The notes beneath the pieces were generated by a model. The model ran no database searches. It was not told where the DNA came from and saw only the letters and a program-made list of their open reading frames with translations. Below, piece by piece: positions 23,733-36,158 of a DNA stretch of 64,000 nucleotides. This DNA is from Cervus elaphus. Taxonomy: Eukaryota; Chordata; Mammalia; Artiodactyla; Cervidae. Position 1 is the stretch's first letter. Every line of letters begins with the position of its first letter. The translations under genes were made by a program, and so were the position numbers. The DNA lies in assembly GCF_910594005.1 (NCBI RefSeq), contig NC_057826.1, positions 80,473,163 to 80,537,162 on the forward strand, read 5' to 3'.

Positions 23733-23943
23733 GTATGTGTGTTAGTTGCTCAGTAGTATCTGACCCTTTGCTACCCCAAGGACCGTAGCCTGCCAGGCTC
23801 CTCTATCCATGGAATTCTCCAGGCGAGAATACTGGAATGGGTTGCCATTCCCTTATCCAGAGGATCTTTTCAACCCAGGAATCCAAACTGGGTCTCCCAC
23901 ACTGCAGGCAGATTCTTTACTGACTGAGCTACCAAGAAAGCCT
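23733..23943 (-). mobile_element. Bov-tA SINE, antisense
   Basis: gttgctcagtagtatctgac through the head complement, ending gctaccaagaaagcc. Confidence 0.92.
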
Positions 23944-23984
23944 TAAAGTTCAGGATACCTAATGCCTATTTTTAGTAAAGTGTA

Positions 23985-24112
23985 TGTTTAAACACTCTGT
24001 CTACCCCACTAAACTATATGCTCCATAAGGACACTAACTGTTTATCTTATTCAGTGCTCATCCCCTGAATGTCGAACAGTACCCAGAACATAGTATGCAT
24101 AAAATAAACTTT
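23985..24112 (+). mobile_element. L2 LINE 3' tail
   Basis: tatgctccataaggacacta, cagtacccagaacatagtat and gcataaaataaa match the L2 3' tail. Confidence 0.6.
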
Positions 24113-25309
24113 CTGCTTCCCACAGTTTTGTGCTTTGCAGGTTGTATTTCTTCCCTAGTTACCCTGAAATAGAGTATTCTTTGCATTTGGATTCATTTTT
24201 CACTTTGTGAATCTTGGCAAAACACTTGTCACAAATTAAGCATGGATAAAATTTATTTTTTGAGTCCAGGCTTCTATCTATACATACCAAGACATGGGGA
24301 AAAAAATTCTGTTTTTCACACTATCTCAAAGACCTGAAAACATAGTCTACAGTGGGAGAAAGCAACAATTGTTGTCCTATTACTCTGTTAAAGGGAACTG
24401 AATAAAACTGAACATACATTGAAATGGCGAATTTTAAAATGTTGGTACACAAATATAAAACCAGTTATTTTCAAAACTGCCACTGGAAAATCATATTTGA
24501 CAAAGGACTGACAGATGTCAAAAAATGCTGTTTTTCCTGAGCACACATAATTTCCTAAATACCAATCTGAAAGTTCCTTAGTTGGTTAAACTTGGTTCAA
24601 GTATTTTGATAAGTTTATATTCTGAAAAGGTCCAATTTATTATAAATACAGAGTGATTTATATAAATTTATTATCCAAACCAGGACATTTCTGAGAGTAA
24701 GAAAAGACGGTAAAAATAATTATACCAGGGGCAACAGGTAAAAACTTCCCCAAGCAAACCAGGGCTTAGGGTAACTGTATATGTGTAACCTTGCTAAAAT
24801 ACACAGAAAAACAGATTCCTTACTACTATTTTGGGTGTCTTAACCTACTTTTATACCAAAGGAATCTGTTTCCCTAACTGTGCAAATCAAGATATCTGTT
24901 TGACGCAAATGACATAAGCATTTCCTACAAAAAATTTAAAGAACATATTTTCAAAAACAATTTTAGTAAAGGTATATTGTGTAAAATAAACTCAATGATA
25001 AAATCAATAGAGAAAAATATTATTGGAATTGTGAATCACAGATCACATCATTAGAAGGATAAAAATTAACTGACAATTTTTTCACATTTGAAATTTAAAA
25101 GTTTAACTTTCTATATCAAAACTATATCCATAAGTGTGTACATTTATAAAATGTATTCACACTCATTTTAAGAACAATATACTTCAGTCCTTAAAATTTC
25201 TTTAACTATGTTAAAGAAATCTATGTACATAAAGATTCATATATATTAATATGTTTTATATGCATTTACACATAAGATATAAATATATACACAAACTTTT
25301 TAAAGTACC
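24113..25309. other. Unique AT-rich sequence, no gene seen
   Basis: No exon or nameable repeat. Stops are dense in all frames. Confidence 0.5.
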
Positions 25310-25579
25310 CCTTAAGGAGTAAAAATTCACACATTCTTTCTAGAAAGCAATTTGGCAATGTCTATGAAATATCAATATGTCAAACTCTAGTTCCAGAAAT
25401 AAATATTAAGTAAAATGTCAGGAGAAAGGTTATTAAAAAAAAAATTTACCACCTTGAAATGTTCAACATTAAAATACTGTTTATATAAAATTATGGCATT
25501 CAGTGAAATTAGGTAGTCACACAGGGTCTAGGTATAAAATGACACTTATAATATTATCCCAATTTGTTATTATTATTTA

Positions 25580-25795
25580 ATCACTCAGTCATATCTGACT
25601 CTTTTGCAACCCCATGGAGTATAGCCGGCCAGGCTCCTCTGTCCACAGGATCTTCTGGGCAAGATTACTAGATTACTAGAGTAGATTGCCATTTCCTCCT
25701 CCAGGGGATCTTTCCGACCCAGGGATTGAACTGCATCTCTGAGTCTCCTACACTGCAAGTGGATTCTTTACGGTTGAGCCAATGGCCAAATTTTG
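25580..25795 (-). mobile_element. Bov-tA SINE, antisense, with 9-bp slip
   Basis: cactcagtcatatctgactc through a mutated head ending gttgagccaatgg. A small local duplication, attactagattactaga, lies in the body near 25664-25681. Confidence 0.9.
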
Positions 25796-25801
25796 TTTTA
25801 A

Positions 25802-25828
25802 ACACACACACACACACACACACACACA
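25802..25828. repeat. (AC)n microsatellite
   Basis: A 27-bp AC run directly after a SINE. Confidence 0.95.
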
Positions 25829-26199
25829 TATTCATTTTAAAAATATACAAGCATAAAAAAATTTTTTTTTAAATATACAAGCATATATAGAGAAGAAAAC
25901 TAGAAAAAAAATTCCAAAATGTTAACCATAATCATGTGAATTGTCAGATAAGCAATTTGGGTTCTCTTTATTCATTTCTATAGTTTTTAAGTTTTTAATA
26001 ATATTTTCTTCATTTTCTGCAATACTATCATGATTATGAAAGTTTTCATATTTTATATTTGGTTTCAGAATTGAATTTTACCAAATATTTATGGAAAAAG
26101 TAACATTCTACACAATCTCTTCTAGAAAACAGAAAAGGAAGGAACATGTCACAACTAATTTTATGAGGCCAGCATTATCCAGTTACTGAATCTAGACAA

Positions 26200-27092
26200 A
26201 GACAGAATAAGAAAACTACAGATCAAAATTCCTCTTTAACATAGATGAAATAATTTAAGAAGACATTAGCAAATTAAAGCCAGCAATATATATAAAGAAT
26301 ACTAAGTCATGATCAAGTGGGAGTTTATCCCAGGAATGTAAGATTATTTTTATAATCAGAAATTAAACAATGTAATCCACCAGACTAAATGTAATCTACC
26401 AAACTAAACAGAAAAACTGAATGATCTCACCAAGGTGCAGAAAAGTCCTTGACAAAATTCAAATCTCACTCATGATAAAAGAAGTCTCAGCAAACTAGGA
26501 CAGAAACTTAACTTGATAAATGGCATCCACAAAAGTCCTAAAGCTAACATCACTAATGGTAAAGAACTGAACTGCTTTCCTCCTAAGATCAGGAACAAGT
26601 TAAGGATGTCTGCACTTAAATCACTACTATATCACACTTTACTGGAAATCCTACCAAGTGTAATAAGGCAAGAAAAATTAATAAAAGGTCAACATACCAA
26701 AAAAAAATCCATCATATTTCTATACACTGGTAATCAACAATCAGAAATCAAAATGAGAAGACAAAACTATTCACAATAGTTCCCCACACAAGAAATACTT
26801 AAGTATCTGAGAACTATAAAATGCTGATGAAAGAAATCAAAGGTGACCTAAATAAATGAAAAGACATTTTGTTTCTGGACTGAAAGTCTCACACAGTTAA
26901 AATGTCAATTCTTCCCCAAATTGTTCTATGGATTTAACACAATTCTAATCATAATTCTAACTAGTTTTTTTGTAGACAAAGAAAAGAAGACTCAAATGTA
27001 TGTAGAAAAGCAAGCAAAGTAGAATAAAGAGTTTAAAAAATGAGAAACAAAGTTGGAGAATTCAAGTCACTCTAAGACTTACTACAAAGCTA
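26200..27092 (+). mobile_element. Old L1 ORF2 (RT) fragment, part 1
   Basis: gagtttatcccaggaatgta, ccttgacaaaattcaaat, aaagctaacatcactaatgg, ggaaatcctaccaagtgtaa and ttaacacaattctaatcata follow the L1 ORF2 order downstream of the RT catalytic motif. Many stops. A BovB piece interrupts at 27093. Confidence 0.8.
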
Positions 27093-27378
27093 AGGACATC
27101 AACCCTGAATATTCATTGGATGGACTGATACTGAAGCTCCAATACTCTGGCCACCTAATGCGAAAAGCCGACTCATTGGAAAAGACCCTTATGCTGGGAA
27201 AGACTGAGGGCAAGAGGAGAAAGGGGCAAGAGAGGATGAAATGGTTGGATGACTCCACCAACTCAATGGACATGAGTTTGAGCAAACTCCTGGATATAGT
27301 GAAGGACAGGGAAGCCTGGCGTGCTACAGTCCATGGGGTTGCAAACAGTTGGACACAATTTAGCGACTCAACAACAAC
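27093..27378 (+). mobile_element. BovB LINE 3' end, sense, within L1
   Basis: An open frame (27053-27397) carries the BovB C-terminal blocks LQYSGHLMRKADSLEKTLML and MKWLDDSTNSMDMSL. It ends gacacaatttagcgactcaa, with (caa)n following. 5'-truncated. Confidence 0.9.
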
Positions 27379-27762
27379 AACAAAGATACAGTATTAAAGA
27401 CATTTTGGTATTAGCAGAGAGACAGACATACAGATCACTGGAACCAAAAAGAGAATCCAGTATACTCGCACAATTATGGTAACTGATTTCTGAAACAGAT
27501 GAAAATACAATTCAATGGAGAAAGGACAGTCTTTTTAGCAAATATAGTTGGAACTAAACATCCATATGCCAAAAAAAAAGGACCAAAAACCGTGACTTTA
27601 CATGAAAAGTAACTCAAAATGAATCATAAATCCAAATATTAAATGTAAACTATAAAATTCCTAAAAGAAATCAGAAGAGAAAAAATTTTATAAACCTAAG
27701 TTAGACAAATTCTTAGACATAACACTAAAATCATAATTCATAAAGGAAAAAAAAAACTGATA
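27379..27762 (+). mobile_element. Old L1 ORF2 fragment, part 2
   Basis: tggtattagcagagagacag, ccaaaaagagaatccag and aacatccatatgcc continue the L1 frame order after the BovB insert. Confidence 0.75.
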
Positions 27763-28035
27763 GGGCTTCCCTGGTGGCTCAGTGGTAAAGAATCCTGCTG
27801 CCAATGCAGGAGACATGAGTGTGATCCCTGCTCTGGGAAGATCCCACATGCTGTGGAACAACTAAGTCCATTCGCCACCAACTATTTAGCCTGTGCTCTA
27901 GAGCCTGGGAACCACAACTACTGAGCCCATGAACCGAACGTCTGAAACCCACGCACCCTAGAGTCCGTGCTCGGCAACAAGAGAAGCCACCACAACGAAA
28001 AGCCATGCGCCAGAGAAATGAAAACACGTTGACAC
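27763..28035 (+). mobile_element. CHR-type tRNA-derived SINE, sense
   Basis: Head gggcttccctggtggctcag, then the cetartiodactyl CHR-type body: gggaagatcccacatgctgt, ggaaccacaactactgagcc, caacaagagaagccaccaca. No Bov-A body. The subfamily is not settled. Confidence 0.8.
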
Positions 28036-28479
28036 AAAAACCTATACATAAATGGTAATAAGAGTTTTATTACAAACTATTACAAACCTTACAAACTGAA
28101 GATAATCTGGTTGCCCTTCATCAGGTAAATAAAGGAATCCACCATACACTGATAAAATTCCTATAACTACACGTACATGCACACTTAATTTTATGTTAAT
28201 TTAAAAATTTAACTAATTATCTCTACTCAACCCCTACTTTTGCCCCAAACTGTCTCATCACCTATGTTTCCTAAATCAGTAAATAATACCACCAACCACC
28301 TGGTTGCTCTGATGCACTTCTTTAAGCTTCATGCTTCAGCTAAGTACTTAGTATCTAGTTGACAATTCTATATTCATTGCCTAGAATATCACAGGTACTC
28401 AATAGATATGTTATCTAAATATGGAATCTAAAACTATTAAAGAAGCAGAGAATGTAGGAGACCAAGGGTCACTAATACA

Positions 28480-29100
28480 AAAATGCACAAAGAGTAAAGT
28501 GAAATTTTCTTAAAAAATCAATAGATTTAACGACATTAAAATTAATGATTTCTAATCAAAGGACACCACAAGCAAAGTAAACAGAGAACAGAGAAAAATG
28601 ATTTGCAATGTCTAGAATCAACAAAAATGGTATCAGGAATGCACAAAGAACTGCAAATTAACAATAAAAACTAGTAACCTGACATAAAAATGAATATAGA
28701 ATGTAAATAGAAAAGTTACAGAAGCAGAGAGCTGAAAGGTTGCAATCACTGCAAGACACTCATTAGGTATCAGGAATGTACAAAGAACTGCAGATCAACA
28801 CGACCTACTAGACACCTGCCATAAAAATGAATACAGGATGTAAAGAGCAAAGTTAAAGAAGCTGACAGCTACACAGTTGCAATCATTGCAAAACTCATTA
28901 GTAATCAGAAAAATGCAAATTCAACCAACACTGAAATAACACTATACCTGTGACAAAATGACAGGTTAGAAAGATAAGTCCTATCAAATACTGGCAAGGA
29001 TAGAGGAGATGGTAATTCAAATGTATTGCTGGTGGGAGTATAAACTAGTACAAACATTCTGGAAAACAATCAGGCCACACTGAATGAAACTAAATTATAA
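28480..29100 (+). mobile_element. Old L1 ORF2 fragment with internal tandem duplication
   Basis: ggacaccacaagcaaagtaa, cagaaaaatgcaaattcaac, tgctggtgggagtataaac are L1 ORF2 blocks. The stretch 28629-28900 is a diverged tandem duplication. Confidence 0.75.
28629..28900. repeat. Tandem duplication, two units of about 136 bp
   Basis: Unit 1 (28629-28765) and unit 2 (28766-28900) both start ggtatcaggaatg and end actcatta. They differ at many positions, so the duplication is old. Confidence 0.85.
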
Positions 29101-29245
29101 GTATGCTGTAAGTATGTCTCCCTTGCTAGATTATAAACTCCACAGGTTTAAAAAACATTTGGGTTTTTATTCACTGTTTTTTCTTCTATACTTAACACAG
29201 TTCCCAATATATAATAAATATTTGTTTGTACTAATAATCTAATTG
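29100..29245 (+). mobile_element. L2-like 3' tail
   Basis: gctagattataaactccaca, ttcccaatatataataaata resemble the L2 tail. The assignment is weak. Confidence 0.4.
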
Positions 29246-29277
29246 AGGGCCATAAGATACTGCTAATCTATTTGCTT

Positions 29278-29293
29278 AAAAAAAAAAAAAAAA
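29278..29293. repeat. Poly(A) run
   Basis: An uninterrupted A tract of about 16, with no clear element upstream. Confidence 0.9.
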
Positions 29294-29919
29294 GCTTTAA
29301 AATGCTTGCAGCTGTTTTTCAAAGTGAATAAACAGTATGCTTTATTTCTCTCTCCAAAAAATTGTCCTATGATTTCTTTTTCTGAGTCAATGACTATTCA
29401 TATTAAAATTTTCAAATAATTAGAAAACTTCTCAAAAAGCTCATCTTTTTCAATTTAACGGGAGTACATTCTCATATTGATTGGAGTAACTATTCAACTC
29501 AGTAATATATAAATTTCATTAGCCAGGAAGAATCCTATACAATGCAGTAGACAGAAATACATTAATTGAAATTTCCCTATTCTGTCATGTTTAAGTAACA
29601 TTTTCTCAGTCAAAAAAATTAGGAGAGAAAAAGGTCATATCTAAAGAGTTTAAGTAGACTTTGAATCTTAATGCTTATCAAATATTTCACAACGTAATAT
29701 GAAATATTTGCTGTAATACTTGCTGTAATACTTCACCACCAGGTGGCAGATCCATACAACTTTCTAGAAATGCTCTTATCAGTCCTGAGAAGTTAGTCCA
29801 ATTAAAAGGAATTTTTGGAACAGTGAAATTTTTTTTATAACTTTTTTAAAAGATATTTTTAATGTGGACAATTTGTAAAATCTTTGCTGAATTCGTTACA
29901 AAATTGCTTCTGTTTTACA
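29294..29919. other. Unique sequence, no gene seen
   Basis: Low-GC sequence without exon or nameable repeat, apart from one CTCF-like motif at 29736-29749. Confidence 0.5.
29736..29749 (+). promoter_or_regulatory. CTCF-like motif
   Basis: ccaccaggtggcag fits the central CTCF consensus (CCASYAGRKGGCRS) at every position. The flanks fit less well. It lies in unique DNA inside the presumed intron. Occupancy cannot be seen from sequence. Confidence 0.5.
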
Positions 29920-30034
29920 CTTTGGTTTTTTGCTGCTACATATGTGGGATCTTAGCTTCCCAACCAAAGACTGAACCCGCGCTCCCTGCACTGGAAGGCA
30001 AAGTCTTAACCAATGAACTGCCGGGGAAGTCCCG
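29920..30034 (-). mobile_element. CHR-type SINE, antisense
   Basis: gtgggatcttagcttcccaa, aagactgaacccgcgctccc and ctgccggggaagtccc are the complement of a CHR-2-like head and body. Confidence 0.8.
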
Positions 30035-30985
30035 GAAAAGTGAAATAATTTTAAGCATATCTGAACCTGAGTCAGTTAACCACAGGCTAGATACAATTGC
30101 TCCTTAGAACATTACATTCTATTTAACTGTAAATTTGTCTCCAGGCCATGCAGAGCACACAATTATCTTTAAAGAAAGCAGAATACTAAAATACAATTTT
30201 AAAATGTGGTTACCCACAGTCCAGTCATTCAAAATCCTCAGAAGTGTAAGAAAGAGCTTTGAATCCAAACATAAGGAAAGCAAGAGATGAAAAGAAATTG
30301 TGGAAAAAGAAATGAAGAGTAAAGAAGAAAGGACAAAGAGAAGAACACCTACCAAAAACCAAGAAGCTATCAAAACTCAAGTGACAGCAACCAAGAGAAA
30401 GAAAAACCAGTGACATTTCAGTGTTTTCAGAAACATTCAAATCAATAAAGACTAATCTCAAATGAGTCAGTTAACTAAGAAATTGACTTCTCAAAATTTT
30501 TCAAAGAAGTGATTCTTAAATTCTAAAAATACACTAGATTTCAAGATGAAGTATGTTATCTTGGAATGGATTCTCAGTTACAAGATGCTATTAGAAGCAC
30601 TTCTTGCAAACGCTTATTTTCTAAGGAGAACATCCTCACCTGGGCACCACCCAGGCTGTGGCATACTGTGCCTTCCACCTCTCCTCCAGCCCTAATTCAA
30701 CTTCTCCTGCCTCTTCCTGACCCATGTTTGCAGAAGCGGATAGCTCCTGACACTCAGAAATAAACCCCTGGCCACCGCAAATTTCAGGAAATAGCTCAGC
30801 TTCGTCACTAATATTTCCTTCCCAGTATTTTCCTTCAAATCTACCTCAGCCACAATTAGAAATCAATACTCAAGCTGCCTGATGAACCAGGGCTGATCTG
30901 AACTTTGCAGGGTTTGAAAAATATATAATGTGGGGGTCTTTTGTAAGAAAAAGGATAGGGAAGAAAGTCTCAATTTTGCAGACTT
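30035..30985. other. Unique sequence, no gene seen
   Basis: A purine-rich block (30240-30420) gives overlapping open frames on the minus strand with low-complexity translations. I do not accept them as genes. Confidence 0.5.
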
Positions 30986-30986
30986 C

Positions 30987-31021
30987 ACACACACACACAC
31001 ACAAAAAAATATATATATATA
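30987..31021. repeat. (CA)n / A7 / (TA)n compound simple repeat
   Basis: A short CA run, an A run, then TA repeats. Confidence 0.9.
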
Positions 31022-32489
31022 GGCACTGAACACGTTGTCAGACTCTCCAGACCCTAAAAATGGGGTCCTTGAAAATGAGGGGATCCAGAACTCATAAACT
31101 TAAGGGTGAATCGCCCTGCCATGGACACATGCTAAGGAAAAACAAGCCCCTAAATCCGGTTTGCTAAATGCAACAGCTGATACATCAATCCTAGTCAATA
31201 AAAGGAAAAATACTGCTTAGAGAGTGAGTGTTCTTAGTTACTTTAGAACAAAGTGGCTAAAATTAAGGACAGAGCCAAACAGTCTAATGATGATAAGAGA
31301 AGAAAGCAGAGGAAGAAAAACTGTTAGAACTGAGGAGGGGAGCATAGGGAACAATTCCGCCCCTCCACCCCAGGTTCTTGTTTACATAACCCAGCTTCAG
31401 CAAGCTCTCACTTTTCTTCCTTGACAGAAACACTCAAGTAGAGACAAAACAATTCTCAAACAACTTTGCTTTGGAAAATTTTTCTTTCAACTTTGCACCA
31501 TACACTCCATCATTCTAGAGTCCACAGCCCCTAACGCTATCAGAAGAAAGTTGCCAAACCTCTCATTTCTTCCCCTAATACAAACTGCTCTAATATACAC
31601 AAAGGTTTCAGCAGCTTATCTAAGTGAACAAGAACACAAGTTCCCATTTCCTAATAACTTCCTGAATATTTTATTATCGTTTCCTCCCAGGAAATTTATT
31701 CACTCTATGTAGATCCAACACTAACAGTCCGTTTTTGAAGGGAAACTATTCAAGTATATCAGAAGTTCATAAAAAAGATCACCTCCACTACCAGATTACT
31801 GTTTGACATATGCCTGAGTAGAAAACGTATGTGTTGAAAATACACATGAATTTCATAACATACATAGAAAACAAACAGAGACTATTTAAATCAGAATATA
31901 TTTTCACAAACCAATTGAAAATATGCAAAAAATTAAAACTATATATTCAAGCTGACTGACTAGTACACTTAAAATCTACATCTACCTTTCAACTATATCT
32001 ACACTTCAATTATACCTCAATAAAAATTAAAATTAAAAAATAAAACGGCCAAGATTAAGATTAGGTAATTTCACCCATTAACAAGAAAAATTATTAGCAT
32101 TTTTTACTAACTCTGGTTTCAGGGGAAATGATTTCTAAAAATTACCTTGTATGTCTTAACATGAGGATATCTTTATTACAAAATTTTTATCCCTAGGGTC
32201 ACAAATTTAGGGCCCTATCATAACAGCATATGATACAATACATACCAAACTTTTTACAGCAAAACCTCTGCTCTTTGGAGCAAAGGATTTGAGTCAGTAA
32301 ATAACGAGTAACGATAAGACTCCAATACTGTAATGGGCCTTATCTTCACCATATACATTCCCAAACAATTTAAAAAGAACTTCTTTCCTTTCTCATTGGA
32401 ACAGCAGAAGTAGGTACGACTTAAAGGGAATGGGAATGAGTGCATGTCAAACAGGGAAAAAGCCAGCATTTCAGGAGGGAAATCTACAC
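31022..32489. other. Unique sequence, no gene seen
   Basis: No supported exon. The stretch 31950-32045 (ctcaataaaaattaaaatta) looks like an old L1 tail but is too short to assign. Confidence 0.5.
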
Positions 32490-32700
32490 TGTTCAGTATT
32501 TTGCAGTATAGCCAGCTGGTTAACAGTCTTGCCTAAATTCAAATTCCTGCTTGTCACTTACTAGGAATAAAACCACAGAGTAAATGACTTGTTAGGTGGA
32601 ACATACTTCTTAAGTCTCTAACATATAGAGCTTTCCACAAGAAAACTGAGGCACAGACAGGTTAACCAACTTGTCCAAAGTTCCCCAAACCTTAGAAACA
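32490..32700 (-). mobile_element. Possible MIR fragment
   Basis: aaaactgaggcacagacagg and gttaaccaacttgtccaaag are MIR-like on the complement. The left half is ambiguous. Confidence 0.4.
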
Positions 32701-33559
32701 TCCAGCGCTGCTGGTGAGGAGGCACAAGGAAGAGATTTGCAGAAAGACACAAGGAAAATAAAACCAACTGTATGTTCCATAGCAGAAGCATAGGGCATCT
32801 CCTATATCTGTGCAACCAACGATTGCCTACGCCATGCCCTACCCCATAGGGCCCCTAAAACCTTCTAAGAACGTTTTACTGGCACTGGACTTCTTATGGA
32901 GTAGGAAGGTAGCAAGCACTGCCATTATCTAAATTACACAGAACCTTCTGTGGAATGAGAAGAGGCGAGTGAGATCAGCCCAATCACCTATACTGCTGCT
33001 CTTCAATCATCCTTGAAGACATCATCATGAAAAACTGCAACAGATTTCAAATGATAAAATCTACAGAACACTGGAACAGCCACTATTTTTAACATAGAAA
33101 CAAAACTGAATACAGTGTATCACAGAAATCATTTATCTAAGATATCAGTATCAATTCTTCCAAGGAATTCTATAACTTTTTTTAGTAGGGAATACTTTTC
33201 CCCCCACAATAAAACCAATAACTTTTTGACTAGAGGAAAAATGGTCCAAGAAACACCAATTTTTAGTAAATAGCCTAGACTCACAACCCATTCCTCCAAT
33301 TCACAGCACACTCCATTGCCAGATCAAGCTACCATCCCTATCTTGTGCTTCACATTAACACTCTAAATTGCAAAGTATTTTCTGTGCCTATATACAAATG
33401 CTTTCCTACTCACAGACGTTTGCTCATTGTATTTCCTGTCCCCCTTCCCATCTCCACATCCTCTACTCAGCCAGGGCCAACAGCCTGTGTTCCAACACAG
33501 CCCTTCCCCATCCAGTTCAAATTCTACCATCCCTATAAAGTGTACCCTGAGTCACTCAG
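32701..33559. other. Unique sequence, no gene seen
   Basis: No supported exon or nameable repeat. Confidence 0.5.
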
Positions 33560-33795
33560 GGTAATTGAGTAACTTTCTGAAAGTAACCTCTCCATCTTTA
33601 GAACTCCCAAAGCACTCTGCACCCTTTTTATAGCATCCATCACTTTCTACACAGCATCATGACTATTTTTATGCATGCCATGCCCTATATTAGATTGATA
33701 ATATTTCTTCCATCTCCCAATACCTAGCACAGCGCCTCACACATGTTAGCTACTCAATGCAAATACTTGTTGAATGAATAAATGAGTCTGAGAGT
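33560..33795 (+). mobile_element. L2 LINE 3' tail
   Basis: cctagcacagcgcctcacac, actcaatgcaaatacttgtt and gaatgaataaatgag match the L2 (or related) 3' tail. Confidence 0.65.
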
Positions 33796-34639
33796 CTGTT
33801 TCCCACTGGAGAATCATAATTAAGTCTTTACTAAACAGAGTTAAATAGACTGGACTTCTCCCTCAGAAAACACAAACTATCTGAACTTGCCAAGAGCTAC
33901 ATCTTAAATCAGAGAAAGTCACTGAGCTATAGAGCACAACTTCATTCACACAAGCTTCCTTGTACTTACTTGTTTACGTGTTCTTCTCTGTGAAACAGGC
34001 CTTTATACTGCCAAAACTGAGGAGGGTGGAGAACATAACTAGCTTAATTTGTGTTTAAAAAAATATAGCCAATTAAAATGTAGTTATGACAGCCTGAAAA
34101 TATGGCTCTAAAACTGCTGTGGGTGTCACCTATCCTACAGAATTTTCCTCTTAATCATAGATGTTCTGAAACTTTTTCTGATAACTTAGGTCTTTTCCAG
34201 ATAATGCCTCACCTAGGGAGAACTAGGGACCTAGGGAAACTAGGACCTAAGGGAACTAGGTCCTAAGGAAACACAGTCACCTTATAAACCAAAACATGAT
34301 CCCTCTAAACCCAAGGAGATAAACAGCCATGACTTTGGAATAGAAGAAGAAAGGAAGAGTTAAGGAGATAAACAAAGCAGTGGCAGAACAAAAGTGAGAG
34401 AATCAGGCTTGCTTCAGAAGAAGAAATCAGTTATCAGAGGGAAGAAGCAAGAGGTGGGAGGAGTGGGAGTGCTGAGGTCAGGAACAATCAGAAAACACAA
34501 AATCAGACCAAAACAGTTACTTACCTTTTGCACTGGTCAAAATCCCAGGCCTTCTCCAACTGCCCACAGCCCTGAGAGGCTCTCGCACATTTACTATCAC
34601 GCTTATCTTCTCTTTGTCCATCGATCAGCAGCAGTAACA
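33796..34639. other. Mostly unique sequence, no certain gene
   Basis: Contains the small minisatellite at 34212-34274 and a strong minus-strand splice-donor match at 34519-34525 (see findings). Otherwise nothing recognised. Confidence 0.5.
34212..34274. repeat. Minisatellite, four units of about 16 bp
   Basis: Degenerate repeats of the form cctagggaaactagga (starts at 34212, 34230, 34246, 34262). Confidence 0.85.
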
Positions 34640-34852
34640 ATAGCAGCATTAGCCACTCAATCATGTCCCGCACTTTTGCGACCCCAAGGATTGTAGCCCG
34701 CCAGGCTCCTCTGTCCATGGGATTCTCCAGGCAAGAATACTGGAGTGGGTTGCCATTTTCTTCTCCAGGGGATCTTTCCGACCCAAGAATCAAACCCAGG
34801 TCTCCTGCACTGCAGGCAGATTCTTTACCATCTTAGCTATAGGGAAGACCCC
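34640..34852 (-). mobile_element. Bov-tA SINE, antisense
   Basis: gccactcaatcatgtcccgc through the head complement, ending tagctatagggaagac. A presumed donor site lies about 115 bp to its left on the minus strand. Confidence 0.93.
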
Positions 34853-34855
34853 CAC

Positions 34856-36117
34856 TGATCGATACTTATTGAAAATCAACTTCCTGGCACTTTTCTAGAC
34901 CCTGAGAAAATAGTAATGAGCCTTCATCTGGCACAAAGGACAAGATATATGCCACAGTGATTTAACTTTTTCAGGTCCTTTACCCCTCAATCAGACCATA
35001 AACCTTTTGAAGGTAGTACATCTCAACTAGATTACAAACACTTGAGAGTAAATGTTATACACTAAATGTCATTATCTTTATAGCTTCTTATATCTCTATA
35101 TGTCACAGGAATCCCCATGTTGCTATTGATAAAAAGGAAAATACTCATCATGTCTGTCTGCAGGTGAAGTTATGCCATGACAAACCAAAAGAAGCCAGAA
35201 GGGAGATCAGAACTGCACCTATGTTCCTGGTTCTCTGTACTTCTGATAAATTCACTGAAGTCAGCATTTCAGCATTTCCCTCCCAAATTTCTACCCTCAC
35301 TTTCCACACTCAACTCTTCCCCAAACAGTTGAAATATGATAAAGTCATGCTATATGTGGAGAACATTTTTGCTAAATTTAGCAAGAAAGGAAATTCAACA
35401 GAGGAAAAATATGCTACAATTTACAAGAGAAAAAGTCATAGTGTCAGTTAGAGCTCAAGTAATGTTCCAGATAATCAAGTGGACCAGAGAAAAAGGAAGG
35501 GGTGAAGCAGTTAATCTTGAAGATCCTCTTTCAGTGGGGGGGAAAAAAAAAAGATTCATGAATTTTTTCACACATGCACACACATGTGGATAAAACAATT
35601 TTACAATAGGCCAGCACCATTCAACTGAAATGAATGGGCTGAATTCCTCAGCTGGTGACAAAGCATCGTAAGACACAAAAGACTCCGTCGACCAGCCTAA
35701 TCTCCACATGGACAGTTTACATCGAGCAACACCCATCCGTCATCTCCATCAAGGAGATAATAATCAATCACATGTACTTCCAAACACAGAGTTCTCCAAA
35801 CACAAATTTGTTTTCACTTCTAGAAAAGCAATTGAAAACGCATGTCTTCCTAATGATGGATCATTAGCATTTTTTTTCATTTTATAAAGCTGGCTTATAT
35901 AAAAGTATACCACTTACTTGGCATTTAATCACATATCGCTTTAAGACATACTGATTCTTATGTTGTCTCATGATACATTAGACAAGTTTCTTTAGGGCAA
36001 AAGCTACATCTTCTGCAACTCTGTACCTACCGTATCACAGTATCCCAAAAATATCGGCACCAGAAACAAAATGAAAACAAAAACCACTAACATCAAATGC
36101 TATCCCACCATCCCACC
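34856..36117. other. Unique sequence, no gene seen
   Basis: Open frames at 35164-35451 and 35336-35593 overlap each other and others on the minus strand. None has recognisable domains. Confidence 0.5.

Positions 36118-36120
<3 letters not shown>

Positions 36121-36154
<34 letters not shown>
36121..36154. repeat. (CA)17 microsatellite
   Basis: An uninterrupted 34-bp CA run. Confidence 0.97.

Positions 36155-36158
<4 letters not shown>

Larger units (their letters stand above)
25310..26060 (+). mobile_element. Old L1M-like 3' region, split by a SINE
   Basis: agaaagcaatttggcaatgt, ctagttccagaaataaatat and later tgcaatactatcatgattat resemble an ancient L1 3' end. A Bov-tA and a CA repeat interrupt it. 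Confidence 0.5.

Noticed and set aside
34212..34274. Short spaced repeats considered as a CRISPR-like array
   Set aside because: The units are contiguous, about 16 bp and degenerate, with no spacers; this is a minisatellite in a mammalian genome.
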